DNA of 14,297 bases from an uncultured Fusicatenibacter sp. (GCA_902493585.1 CABUPZ010000060.1:1-14297); one strand, 5' to 3'; numbered from the stretch's first letter, positions 6,002 through 13,017 are shown. The notes: a model not told the origin generated them from the letters alone. A program made the numbers and translations.

Positions 6002-6853
6002 ATGGCAAAACAATTATTGGGAAAAGAAGTAACCGCCGCTCTGAATGAGCGCATCAAAGCAAACGTGGCAAAACTGGAAGAAAAAGGAATCAAACCGACG
6101 CTGGGTATCATCCGTGTGGGAGAGCGTGAAGATGATCTTTCTTATGAGCGCGGAGCGACAAAACGATGCGAGACCCTGGGGGTTGCTTATGAAAAATTCC
6201 TGCTTCCGGCGGATGTGACACAGGAAGAACTGATGGCCACAGTAGATCGTGTGAACAAAGATGACAAAATTCATGGCGTGCTGATCTTCCGCCCGCTGCC
6301 AAAACATCTGGACGAGGCGGCTGTGATCAAGGCACTGTCCCCGGAAAAAGATGTGGACGGCATTACGGACGGGTCGATGGTTGGCGTATTTGCAGGAACC
6401 AATCAGGGCTTTCCGCCATGTACGCCATGGGCTTGTATGGAGATCCTGGATCACTATGGCATCGACTGCACCGGCAAGAAGGCAGTGGTGGTAGGACGTT
6501 CCCTGGTAGTAGGCAAACCGGCGGCAATGATGCTTCTTAAGAAAAATGCAACCGTTACCGTATGCCATACCAGAACGAAAGATATGCCGTCTGTGGTAAA
6601 AGAGGCGGATATTGTGATCGTTGCGGCAGGACGTGCAGGCATTGTGGATGACACCTATCTGCGCGAGGGACAGGTCGTCATTGATGTGGGAATCAATGTA
6701 AATGCAGAAGGCAAGCTGTGCGGCGATGTGGATTACGCCAAAGCTGAGCCGATCGTAGAAGCGATCACCCCGGTTCCGGGCGGTGTGGGATCTGTAACGA
6801 CCTCCGTTCTGGTTGGCCATGTGGTAGAGGCGGCTATGAGAAAATATCTGTAA
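6002..6853 (+). CDS. folD: FolD-family methylene-THF dehydrogenase, probably without cyclohydrolase activity
   Basis: This 283-residue enzyme oxidises 5,10-methylene-THF to methenyl-THF with a pyridine nucleotide. The folate-binding half contains GVLIFRPLP (92-100) and EKDVDG (115-120). The nucleotide half has VVVGRSLVVGKP and ends with TPVPGGVGSVTT. In bifunctional FolD the motif Y-x-x-x-K carries the catalytic lysine (human Lys56) and V-Q-L-P-L-P the supporting glutamine (human Gln100). Here the aligned sequence is Y48-E-R-G-A52 and I95-F96-R-P, so Ala and Phe replace Lys and Gln, while D119 (human Asp125) is kept. I infer a mono-functional dehydrogenase paired with FchA just upstream. GGAGG (5986-5990) lies 11 nt before the start; an out-of-frame ATG at 5994 is too close to that site to be used. 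Confidence 0.92.
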   Translation: MAKQLLGKEVTAALNERIKANVAKLEEKGIKPTLGIIRVGEREDDLSYERGATKRCETLGVAYEKFLLPADVTQEELMATVDRVNKDDKIHGVLIFRPLPKHLDEAAVIKALSPEKDVDGITDGSMVGVFAGTNQGFPPCTPWACMEILDHYGIDCTGKKAVVVGRSLVVGKPAAMMLLKKNATVTVCHTRTKDMPSVVKEADIVIVAAGRAGIVDDTYLREGQVVIDVGINVNAEGKLCGDVDYAKAEPIVEAITPVPGGVGSVTTSVLVGHVVEAAMRKYL

Positions 6854-6901
6854 AAAGAAGGATCTGTAAGAGAAAAAGCAGCAGAAAAATTTTGTATACC
6901 G

Positions 6902-6949
6902 ACAGGCGGTGTGCTTCCGGCTTACGGCGGGAAGAACGCCGCCTGTTTT
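6902..6949 (+). terminator. Intrinsic terminator after folD
   Basis: ACAGGCGG (6902-6909) pairs with CCGCCTGT (6939-6946), and inside it CTTCC (6914-6918) pairs with GGAAG (6930-6934). A short T-run at 6946-6949 follows. It closes the folT-fchA-folD block and separates it from spoIVA. Confidence 0.7.
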
Positions 6950-6960
6950 GACCATTCCCG

Positions 6961-6990
6961 GGTATATCCTGAGCTCCAGTTACATATAGT
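6961..6990 (+). promoter_or_regulatory. Probable sigma-E promoter of spoIVA
   Basis: GGTATATC (6961-6968) and CATATAGT (6983-6990) are 14 nt apart. The -10-like element resembles the sigma-E consensus CATACA-T, and spoIVA is a sigma-E gene in Bacillus subtilis. The same arrangement, GTATnnC-N14-CATATAnT, stands before the spoIID-like gene at 10087-10116. A GGACAAG at 7053-7059 resembles a SpoIIID site, but a 7-mer is weak evidence. Confidence 0.45.
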
Positions 6991-6992
6991 AT

Positions 6993-7008
6993 AACAGTAG
7001 TTACTGTT
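6993..7008. promoter_or_regulatory. Operator-like palindrome at the spoIVA transcription start
   Basis: AACAGTA-GT-TACTGTT is a perfect 7-bp palindrome with a 2-nt centre. It sits where the predicted sigma-E transcript would begin. The centre is too short for an RNA hairpin with full pairing, so a dimeric protein site is more likely. It shares the word GTTACTG with the second RACo leader hairpin (1689-1695), which may be chance. Confidence 0.35.
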
Positions 7009-7073
7009 CCTTTACCAGCAGCAGGGTGTGATGGCGGGGCGGTACATATCTCAGGACAAGGGGGAAAGTTTGA

Positions 7074-8543
7074 ATGGATACGTTTTCGGTTTACAGGGAT
7101 ATACAGACCAGGACAAACGGACAGTTTCTGATCGGAGTCGTGGGACCGGTGAGAACCGGAAAATCTACGTTTATCCGGCGCTTTATGGAGGCGCTGGCAT
7201 TGCCGGAACTGCCGCCGGAGCAGCAGGCGGAGGTACGGGATGCACTGCCTCTGAGCGGTTCCGGGAAACTGATCACCACAGTGGAGCCGAAGTTTATTCC
7301 GAAGGATGCACTGAAGATGACGCTGGGAGAAGGGGAGCCGGTGCAGCTTCGGCTGATCGACTGTGTCGGCTTTCTGGTTCCTGACGCCGCGGGAAATATG
7401 GAGGAAGACAAGGAACGGATGGTCAAGACGCCGTGGTTTGACCAGGAAATTCCATTCCATCAGGCGGCAGAACTGGGTACCCAGAAAGTGATCGCGGATC
7501 ATTCCACTATCGGGCTGGTGGTGACCTGCGACGGTTCTTTCGGGGAACTTCCGAGAGAGAATTTTACCCAGGCGGAGGAGCGGACCGTACAGGAACTGAA
7601 AAAGCAGGGAAAGCCGTTCATGATCCTGCTCAATTCCCAGAAGCCTTATCGGGAAGAAACACAGAAACTGGCGAGGGAACTGGAGCAGAAATATCAGGTT
7701 TCCGTTATGCCGGTGAACTGCGATCAGCTCCGCAAAGAGGACATCGTACACATTCTGGAAAAGGTTCTGTATGAGTTTCCTCTGCGCCAGATTGAGTTTT
7801 ACATACCTAAATGGGTGGAGCTTCTGCCGCTGCAGGCTCCGCTGAAAGCAGAGCTTTTATCAAACATAAGGGAACTGTCAGAAAAGCTTCATTATGTCAG
7901 GGATATCCGGAAGGATACGGTGAACCTGCCCAGTGGGTATGTAAAGAATACCAGCCTGCAGTCTATGGATTTATCGACCGGCATCGTAGAAGTGCGGGTG
8001 GATATCCGGGAACAGTTTTATTATGACATGATCAGCGAGATGACCGGCGTGGAGATTCAGGACGAATACGGACTGATGCAGACGCTGAAGGAGCTGTCCC
8101 GGATGAAGGAGGAATATGTGAAGGTACAGGATGCTATGGTTTCCGTCCGCGGCTGTGGATATGGGGTTGTGATTCCAAAGAAAGAGGAGATCACCCTGGA
8201 TGAACCGGTGGTAATTAAGCAGGGGAGCAAATTTGGAGTGAAGATCAAATCCACCAGTCCGTCCATCCATATGATAAAAGCGAATATTGAAACGGAGATC
8301 GCACCGATCGTCGGGAGCGAACAGCAGGCGAAGGACCTGATCGCATTTATCAAAGAAAGCGCAAAACAGGAAGACGGTATCTGGCAGACGAATATTTTCG
8401 GCAAATCCATTGAACAGCTCGTGGAGGACGGCATCCGGACAAAGATTGCACAGATTACAGAAGACAGTCAGGTAAAACTGCAGGATTCCATGCAGAAGAT
8501 CGTAAACGACAGCAAAGGCGGGATGGTCTGCATCATTATCTGA
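7074..8543 (+). CDS. spoIVA: SpoIVA, spore coat morphogenetic ATPase
   Basis: This 489-residue protein is the near full-length counterpart of SpoIVA, the ATP-hydrolysing protein that polymerises on the outer forespore membrane as the base of the spore coat. The N-terminus DTFSVYRDIQTRTNGQF is family-typical. Walker A is GPVRTGKST (24-32, K30), paired threonines T68-T69 in LITTVEPKF match the known sensor position, and Walker B is LIDCVG (D96). The C-terminus ends GGMVCIII, matching the short hydrophobic tail used for membrane placement. The ribosome site is a G-rich AAGGGGGA (7059-7066), 7 nt from ATG. Expression is expected in the mother cell from sigma-E. Confidence 0.96.
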   Translation: MDTFSVYRDIQTRTNGQFLIGVVGPVRTGKSTFIRRFMEALALPELPPEQQAEVRDALPLSGSGKLITTVEPKFIPKDALKMTLGEGEPVQLRLIDCVGFLVPDAAGNMEEDKERMVKTPWFDQEIPFHQAAELGTQKVIADHSTIGLVVTCDGSFGELPRENFTQAEERTVQELKKQGKPFMILLNSQKPYREETQKLARELEQKYQVSVMPVNCDQLRKEDIVHILEKVLYEFPLRQIEFYIPKWVELLPLQAPLKAELLSNIRELSEKLHYVRDIRKDTVNLPSGYVKNTSLQSMDLSTGIVEVRVDIREQFYYDMISEMTGVEIQDEYGLMQTLKELSRMKEEYVKVQDAMVSVRGCGYGVVIPKKEEITLDEPVVIKQGSKFGVKIKSTSPSIHMIKANIETEIAPIVGSEQQAKDLIAFIKESAKQEDGIWQTNIFGKSIEQLVEDGIRTKIAQITEDSQVKLQDSMQKIVNDSKGGMVCIII

Positions 8544-8548
8544 AAAAC

Positions 8549-8587
8549 CGGTCTGCGCAGAAAAGGCACAGACCTGACAGACCGTTT
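8549..8587 (+). terminator. Likely terminator after spoIVA
   Basis: CGGTCTG (8549-8555) pairs with CAGACCG (8578-8584), extendable by AAA (8545-8547)/TTT (8585-8587) with one bulged C. The tail TTTGTC is a poor U-run. It starts 6 nt after the spoIVA stop. An alternative inner pairing of GGTCTG with CAGACC (8569-8574) is also possible. Confidence 0.5.
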
Positions 8588-8618
8588 GTCGAAAAGTGTC
8601 AAAAGAAAAAGTTACCAC

Positions 8619-8647
8619 TTGCAATACGAAGGGAATTAGTTTATAAT
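8619..8647 (+). promoter_or_regulatory. Strong sigma-A promoter for the RNA gene
   Basis: TTGCAA (8619-8624) and a perfect TATAAT (8642-8647) are 17 nt apart. The transcript would start near 8654. No open frame with a ribosome site follows until galM at 8943, and a strong terminator lies in between, so the promoter serves a non-coding RNA. Confidence 0.8.
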
Positions 8648-8653
8648 TCATGT

Positions 8654-8921
8654 ATAGAGAAGAGCAGTAAAAAAATCATAAAGGTAATTACCTGGAATGT
8701 GCGATAATCCTATTATTTTGAACCTACATTTACTTTAAACGGGAGACTTATTATTGTCCTGCGGATGTCAGGCCGCCCTGGAAACAGATGTCAGCGGAAG
8801 GCAGAAGCTGTGATTGCGGTTACCCACCTAGCTTGCGTGCTAGGAGTCAAAATATAGGAAACGGCATCCCGGGGTTACAAAAGACAAAGGGAGAGCCATG
8901 AAAATGGCTCTCTTATTATTT
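8654..8921 (+). ncRNA. ssrS: Probable 6S RNA
   Basis: 6S RNA mimics an open promoter and binds the housekeeping RNA polymerase. The region has its own sigma-A promoter and a strong terminator and encodes no protein. A closing stem can form between GTAA plus CCTGGAATGT (8684-8687, 8691-8700) and GGCATCCCGGGG plus TTAC (8863-8874, 8875-8878), with one mismatch and small bulges. The pair AATGTGCGA / CGGCATCCCGG recalls the 6S closing stem. CCTAGC-TTGCGT-GCTAGG (8827-8844) is a hairpin at the place where 6S RNAs have one in the 3' side of the central bubble. Paired words near the middle (CCTG/CAGG, CTG-GAAA-CAG) could build the terminal arm. Core about 8680-8878; longer ends may be trimmed. Bacterial SRP RNA was considered, but its domain IV core is absent. 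The RNA gene is secure; the family name less so. Confidence 0.72.
8891..8921 (+). terminator. Strong terminator of the RNA gene
   Basis: GAGAGCCAT (8891-8899) and ATGGCTCTC (8904-8912) form a 9-bp perfect stem with a GAAA tetraloop, followed by TTATTATTT (8913-8921). It ends the RNA gene 21 nt before the galM start. An ATG within the loop side (8898) opens an in-frame extension of galM that is an artefact. Confidence 0.85.
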
Positions 8922-8942
8922 GTGATCAAGGAGAGTGAAGGT

Positions 8943-9980
8943 ATGAACAGAACAGCATTTGGAACAGTGGAGGGAAGAGAAGCACAGCTGTATGCTTTCT
9001 CCAACGCAAACGGGATGGAGATGACCGTCTGCGATTATGGCGCACATCTGGTATCTGTAAAGGTTCCGGCTGCAGACGGAAGCAGGAAAGACATGGTTTT
9101 GGGGTATGACGATGCGGCAGGGTATGTGACGGATCCGTGCCATCTGGGCGCGACCATCGGAAGAAACGGAAACCGGATCGCCAATGCGGCTTTTGAGCTG
9201 AACGGGGTGAAATATCAGCTTGCATCCAATGAAAACGAAAACAATCTCCACAGTGGACCGGACGGTTATGAGTACCGTTTTTGGGAAGTGAAAGAAGTGA
9301 CGGAGCAGGCCATCACCCTGCATCTGGACAGCCCGGACAAGGATCAGGGATTTCCGGGAAATTTTGCTGTGGATGTTACTTATACACTGACCGATGACAA
9401 TCAGGTGGCGATTCACTACTGCGGAACCTGCGATGCGGATACCGTGGCGAATATGACGAATCACAGTTATTTCAATCTGAACGGACATGACAGCGGCGAT
9501 GTTCTGGATCACACCGTATGCCTGAAAGCAGGACACTTCAGTCCGGTTGCCGATTCCAAGTCCATCCCGACGGGAGAGCATGCGGCAGTGGCAGGAACAC
9601 CGATGGATTTTACAAAAGAAAAGACCATTGGACAGGAGATCGGCGCGGACTTTCAACAGCTGAAACTGACCGGAGGCTACGATCATAATTTTATCATCGA
9701 TAAAACAGAGGACGGCCAGCAGCTCTTCGCGATCGTGAAAGGAGATCAGACCGGCATTGTCATGGAGGCATATACAGACCTTCCGGCGTTCCAGTTTTAT
9801 ACCGGAAATTTCATCGACAATGTAAAAGGAAAAGAGAACGTGGTCTATACAAAACGTACAGGCTTCTGTCTGGAATCCCAGTACATTCCAAATGCGATCA
9901 ATGAGGAAAAGGAAGAAAAGCCGGTACTGAAGGCAGGAGAAACATACGATACCACAACGACGTACAAATTTATCTTCTAA
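8943..9980 (+). CDS. galM: Aldose 1-epimerase (galactose mutarotase)
   Basis: This 345-residue cytoplasmic enzyme interconverts alpha and beta anomers of aldoses such as galactose. The beta-sandwich family motifs are all present: GATIGRNGNRI (69-79) near the sugar-binding cleft, NLHSGPDG with H103, the catalytic-acid motif NHSYFNL with H174, GGYDHNF with D247, and the catalytic base E311 in CLESQ. Length is normal. The start at 8943 has AAGGAG (8928-8933), 9 nt upstream; the longer frame from 8898 begins inside the RNA terminator. It is flanked by terminators on both sides and has no sugar operon partners here. No promoter between terminator and gene is evident, so it may depend on read-through from the RNA gene. 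Confidence 0.93.
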   Translation: MNRTAFGTVEGREAQLYAFSNANGMEMTVCDYGAHLVSVKVPAADGSRKDMVLGYDDAAGYVTDPCHLGATIGRNGNRIANAAFELNGVKYQLASNENENNLHSGPDGYEYRFWEVKEVTEQAITLHLDSPDKDQGFPGNFAVDVTYTLTDDNQVAIHYCGTCDADTVANMTNHSYFNLNGHDSGDVLDHTVCLKAGHFSPVADSKSIPTGEHAAVAGTPMDFTKEKTIGQEIGADFQQLKLTGGYDHNFIIDKTEDGQQLFAIVKGDQTGIVMEAYTDLPAFQFYTGNFIDNVKGKENVVYTKRTGFCLESQYIPNAINEEKEEKPVLKAGETYDTTTTYKFIF

Positions 9981-10000
9981 AAAATATTGCTTATGGAAAT

Positions 10001-10045
10001 CTGCTGGTCAGGACGGGGAAAACCTGATCAGCAGGTTTTGATTTT
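10001..10045 (+). terminator. Strong terminator after galM
   Basis: CTGCTGGTCAGG (10001-10012) pairs with CCTGATCAGCAG (10023-10034), 12 bp with one G-U, around a 10-nt loop. The tail GTTTTGATTTT (10035-10045) follows. It isolates galM from the spoIID-like gene. Confidence 0.85.
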
Positions 10046-10086
10046 CCGGCGTTTTCCGAATGGCATCATTTTCAGACGTGCCCCAG

Positions 10087-10116
10087 TGTATGGCAAATGT
10101 TTCATGTGCATATAAT
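10087..10116 (+). promoter_or_regulatory. Probable sigma-E-like promoter of the spoIID-like gene
   Basis: TGTATGGC (10087-10094) and CATATAAT (10109-10116) are 14 nt apart, the same spacing and a similar sequence to the element before spoIVA. The last six bases of the -10-like element are also a perfect sigma-A TATAAT, but no good -35 stands 17 nt upstream. spoIID is a sigma-E gene in B. subtilis. The element ends only 6 nt before the ATG at 10123. Confidence 0.45.
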
Positions 10117-10122
10117 AGAAGC

Positions 10123-11664
10123 ATGAAAAAGAAATTTGATGGTCTCGAACTGATACTTTTTGGATGCTGTCTGTTGCTGTTCGCCGGATTCTGCCTGACT
10201 AAGATGAAATTGGACGGAGAGGCGGAGAAGGGCGGAGAAAGCAGTGTGCAGAATTTTTCCGGCGTCTCCGGAGAACTCTCCCAGGAGGAACTGGTTCTCA
10301 GGGAGCAGGAGGAATATACGCAGAAGCATGTAGCCGAAGACGATACAGAGGCGCAGGAAACTTCAGAACCGGAAGCCCGGAATACGGTGTCTGGCAATAC
10401 GGCGGCGCAGAAAGAAGCAGAAAGCGCAGAGGCACAGGGCGCTTCCTCTGAGAAGCCGAACATCCGCGTGCTGATCAAAACAACGGATTTTGCAGGCTAT
10501 TTTCACGATAGGCTGGTGCTGAAAGGAAATTCCCCCCTCCATCTGAACGGAGACACTTACGTGGCGGGAGCCGGCGAAGCGGTGGAAATCACGCAGGATT
10601 CCCAGTGGTTCCAGAACGGATGTATTGTTATCAGGCCTGAGAATACAGAAGCGGGGATTTCGGTGGAGAATCTGGAACGGGCGCAGGGTGTGCCGGTTTA
10701 TGAAGGAACGTTTGAAATCTATCAGGGAAGCAATGGACTTGTCCTGGTCAACGAACTTCCACTGGAAACGTATCTGAAATATGTAGTTCCCAGTGAGATG
10801 CCCGCCTCCTATGCTCAGGAAGCGCTGAAAGCCCAGGCGGTCTGCGCAAGGACGTACGCCTGCCGGCAGATGCGGAACAACAGTCTGTCCGATTATCACG
10901 CTCAGGTGGATGACAGCGTGTCCTATCAGGTATATAATAATACACGAAGACAGGATTCAACGGATCAGGCGGTGGACGCTACCGCCGGGGAAATCCTAAC
11001 CTGCGGCGGGGAGCCGATCACCGCCTATTTTTTCTCCACCTCCAGCGGGCATACCAGCACGGATGAGGTGTGGGATTCCAGCAGTGACGAAACCTACCTG
11101 GAGAGCGTCTATCTTGGAGAGGATGCGGCGCCGGATATCAGTACGGAGGAAGCGTTTGCAAGCTTTATCACGACGAAAGACGAAAACAGCTATGAAGCGG
11201 AGGACGGCTGGTATCGCTGGCAGGTAACCCTTCCCATCGACTATCTGAACAGCCGGATCGAAAAATATGGAATCGGAACATTGAGCTCCATTCAGGTGGT
11301 GAAACGTTCCTCCGGCGGAGCCATCGAGACGTTGACGATTCACGGAACTTCCGGCAGCAAAACACTGACCAGTGAGTATGAGATCCGGGAAGTGCTTTCG
11401 ACGAAAGGATATCCGATCCTGAAAAATGACGGAAAAACCACAACGGAGATGACTCTGATGCCGAGCGCATACTTTATCTGTCATCCGGTAACGGAAAACG
11501 GAACGGTGACCGGATATCAGTTTCAAGGCGGAGGCTACGGCCACGGTGTCGGGATGTCCCAAAATGGAGCGGCGCATATGGCGGAGCAGGGAAAGACATA
11601 CGAGGAGATTCTGCATTTTTTCTACGCCAATGTGGAATTGACCAGTACAGCGTTTGCTGAATAA
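10123..11664 (+). CDS. spoIID: SpoIID/LytB-domain peptidoglycan lytic transglycosylase
   Basis: This 513-residue protein cuts glycan strands; SpoIID acts with SpoIIP and SpoIIM during forespore engulfment. Residues 8-26 form a membrane anchor (LELILFGCCLLLFAGFCL), and about 30-112 are a low-complexity Glu/Ala/Ser linker. About 113-210 form an N-terminal sub-domain, and 210-510 the SpoIID domain. The hallmark LETYLKYVVPSEMPASYAQE contains the catalytic Glu225, followed by ALKAQAVCARTYA, and the C-terminal GYGHGVGMSQNGA is intact. The cysteines that bind zinc with a His in the Clostridioides difficile enzyme seem absent after H259. It is longer than B. subtilis SpoIID (about 343). No clear ribosome site precedes ATG 10123; the frame opens at 10060 but that region is the end of the galM terminator. 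SpoIIP and SpoIIM are not nearby, so a paralogous SpoIID-domain role is possible. Confidence 0.85.
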   Translation: MKKKFDGLELILFGCCLLLFAGFCLTKMKLDGEAEKGGESSVQNFSGVSGELSQEELVLREQEEYTQKHVAEDDTEAQETSEPEARNTVSGNTAAQKEAESAEAQGASSEKPNIRVLIKTTDFAGYFHDRLVLKGNSPLHLNGDTYVAGAGEAVEITQDSQWFQNGCIVIRPENTEAGISVENLERAQGVPVYEGTFEIYQGSNGLVLVNELPLETYLKYVVPSEMPASYAQEALKAQAVCARTYACRQMRNNSLSDYHAQVDDSVSYQVYNNTRRQDSTDQAVDATAGEILTCGGEPITAYFFSTSSGHTSTDEVWDSSSDETYLESVYLGEDAAPDISTEEAFASFITTKDENSYEAEDGWYRWQVTLPIDYLNSRIEKYGIGTLSSIQVVKRSSGGAIETLTIHGTSGSKTLTSEYEIREVLSTKGYPILKNDGKTTTEMTLMPSAYFICHPVTENGTVTGYQFQGGGYGHGVGMSQNGAAHMAEQGKTYEEILHFFYANVELTSTAFAE

Positions 11665-11799
11665 CCAGACCAATCGCGCAGAAGGCTTTCTCGGATGTGC
11701 AGATGAGAAACGGACACAGCAGGCTGCTTGGATTCTTAACGGTAAAGAACGGCGAAATACGGAAGAAAGGAAGCGGATGTTTTGAAAAAGGAGAATGGC

Positions 11800-12651
11800 A
11801 TGGCAGGCATGGTGGAGATGATCAGGGGCTTTCTGAAACGACTGAATAAGGATCATGTGGGTGCTTATGCGGCGCAGAGTGCCTATTTTATTCTGCTGTC
11901 CTTTATTCCATTTGTTCTGCTGCTTGTGACGATGGTGAAATACACACCGCTGACGCAGGAGATCGTGACTACCGCATTGATCCGGATGGTGCCGGAGGAA
12001 TTCAGCAGCTTTATCCGGGTGATCGTCAATGAAGTATTCGGAAAGTCTGCGGCGTTCGTTCCTGTGTCTGCGATTATCGCTTTGTGGTCGGCGGGGAAAG
12101 GCGTCAATGCGCTGAGCAAAGGGCTGAACTGTATTTATCAGGTGGAGGAGACCAGAGGATATGTGATCAACCGCCTGCGTTCTGCGGTCTATACGCTGGT
12201 TTTTGTCGTGGCTGTGGCAGTGACCCTGCTTCTTCTGGTCTTCGGCAATCAGATCCAGATGGGAATAGCCGATCGATTTCCGGTGATCGCGAAAGTGACC
12301 TCTCTGATCGTTGGAATGAGGACGCTGATCACTCTGGTGCTTCTGTGTCTGGTGTTCCTGATGATCTACAAGTTTGTTCCGAACCGGAAAGCAAGTCTGA
12401 AAAGTCAGATTCCGGGTGCGATGGTGTCTTCGGTGGCATGGTCGCTGTTTTCGCTGGCGTTTTCCATCTACATAGACCTGACACCGGGAACCGTCAATAT
12501 GTACGGCAGCCTGACCACACTGGTACTGATCATGCTTTGGCTGTATTTCTGCATGTGGATCCTGCTGATAGGAGCTGAGATCAACTCCTATTTCGAGGAC
12601 AGGCTCCGAAGGCTGGAAGAAGCGGCGGCAGCGAAACTGCGAAGACATTGA
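11800..12651 (+). CDS. YihY/BrkB-family inner membrane protein
   Basis: This 283-residue protein has six hydrophobic segments near 24-46, 86-105, 131-155, 172-195, 208-232 and 236-265. The family signature is clear: AYAAQSAYFILLSFIPF in the first span, ALWSAGKGVNALSKGLN after the second, and an end with WLYFCMWILLIGAEINSYFED. The family is often mis-named ribonuclease BN; its true role is not settled and may be transport or envelope related. I chose ATG 11800 because AAGGAG (11788-11793) is 6 nt upstream. A TTG at 11782 with AAAGGAAG (11766-11773) would add six residues and cannot be excluded. The 135-nt gap from the spoIID-like gene has no convincing terminator or promoter, so read-through is possible. 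Confidence 0.88.
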   Translation: MAGMVEMIRGFLKRLNKDHVGAYAAQSAYFILLSFIPFVLLLVTMVKYTPLTQEIVTTALIRMVPEEFSSFIRVIVNEVFGKSAAFVPVSAIIALWSAGKGVNALSKGLNCIYQVEETRGYVINRLRSAVYTLVFVVAVAVTLLLLVFGNQIQMGIADRFPVIAKVTSLIVGMRTLITLVLLCLVFLMIYKFVPNRKASLKSQIPGAMVSSVAWSLFSLAFSIYIDLTPGTVNMYGSLTTLVLIMLWLYFCMWILLIGAEINSYFEDRLRRLEEAAAAKLRRH

Positions 12652-12702
12652 AACCATTCCGCTTTCGTCCGCCTGACCCAGAGCAGCGAAGCAAAAAAAT
12701 CC

Positions 12703-12731
12703 TTGACAATTCTCCGGGGGCTGTATAAAAT
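12703..12731 (+). promoter_or_regulatory. Sigma-A promoter of the pheST operon
   Basis: A perfect TTGACA (12703-12708) and TAAAAT (12726-12731) are separated by 17 nt. Transcription would begin near 12738, at the start of the T-box leader. Confidence 0.82.
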
Positions 12732-12736
12732 AAAGA

Positions 12737-13017
12737 CTATCCGATGGATTTCATCGAAAAACAGGATAGGTTACCTGCATAGAAAGTGTCAGTAGAGCAG
12801 TCTTTTCTTACAGAGAGAGGGAGTCACCGGCTGTAAGCTCCCTTAAGTTCAGAGGCCGCTTGAGGTTCGCACCGGAGCAGTTGTCCTGAAAGCTTCAGTA
12901 GGGATAACCGTTTTGCGCACGTTACAGCGCAGCATGAGTGCCCGGAAATTGTTCCGGGAATCAGGGTGGTACCGCGAAACAACAGTCTCGTCCCTTTGTG
13001 GATGGAGGCTTTTTTTA
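12737..13017 (+). promoter_or_regulatory. Phenylalanine T-box riboswitch leader
   Basis: T-box leaders sense uncharged tRNA and let transcription into aminoacyl-tRNA synthetase genes proceed. The hallmark AGGGTGGTACCGCG is at 12963-12976, and AGGG (12963-12966) can pair with CCCT (12992-12995) for the antiterminator. The variable base of the UGGN bulge is U, which suits the A73 discriminator of tRNA-Phe. In Stem I, GTGT (12786-12789) pairs with GCAC (12869-12872), enclosing an AGTA box (12791-12794) on one side and GAGG-TTC on the other. TTC at 12866-12868 is therefore the likely Phe specifier. Stem I's distal arm is AGGGAG/CTCCCT near 12828-12846. A hairpin CCCGGAA/TTCCGGG precedes the T-box. 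A small 5' hairpin CTATCC/GGATAG (12737-12769) comes first. Confidence 0.93.
12984..13017 (+). terminator. T-box regulated terminator
   Basis: AGTCTC-GTCC (12984-12993) pairs with GGAT-G-GAGGCT (12999-13010 region), 10 bp with G-U pairs and one bulged G, followed by T7 (13010-13016). It uses CC bases that the antiterminator also needs, so the two are mutually exclusive. Uncharged tRNA-Phe would favour read-through. Confidence 0.8.

Noticed and set aside
8760..8830. Bacterial SRP RNA as the identity of the structured RNA
   Set aside because: A CAGCGGAAGGCAG stretch recalls SRP domain IV, but the conserved GGTCAGG-CCGGAAGG-AGCAGCC core does not fit, while the 6S closing stem and side hairpin do.
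8898..8942. 15-residue N-terminal extension of GalM
   Set aside because: The ATG lies inside the RNA gene's terminator hairpin. ATG 8943 has its own AAGGAG and matches the family N-terminus.
11777..11785. Two-codon frame ATG-TTT-TGA behind AAAGGAAG before the YihY gene
   Set aside because: It could be a minimal upstream frame, but the chance of such a short frame is high and the site may simply serve the alternative TTG start at 11782.
11703..11837. 44-residue plus-strand frame between the spoIID-like and YihY genes
   Set aside because: It has no ribosome site, overlaps the YihY start out of frame, and shows no protein-like pattern.
10996..12657. 553-residue minus-strand open frame
   Set aside because: It lies antisense to the spoIID-like gene and the YihY gene, both of which have clear family motifs. 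Its translation is rich in His/Arg/Gln with no domain pattern and no ribosome site.
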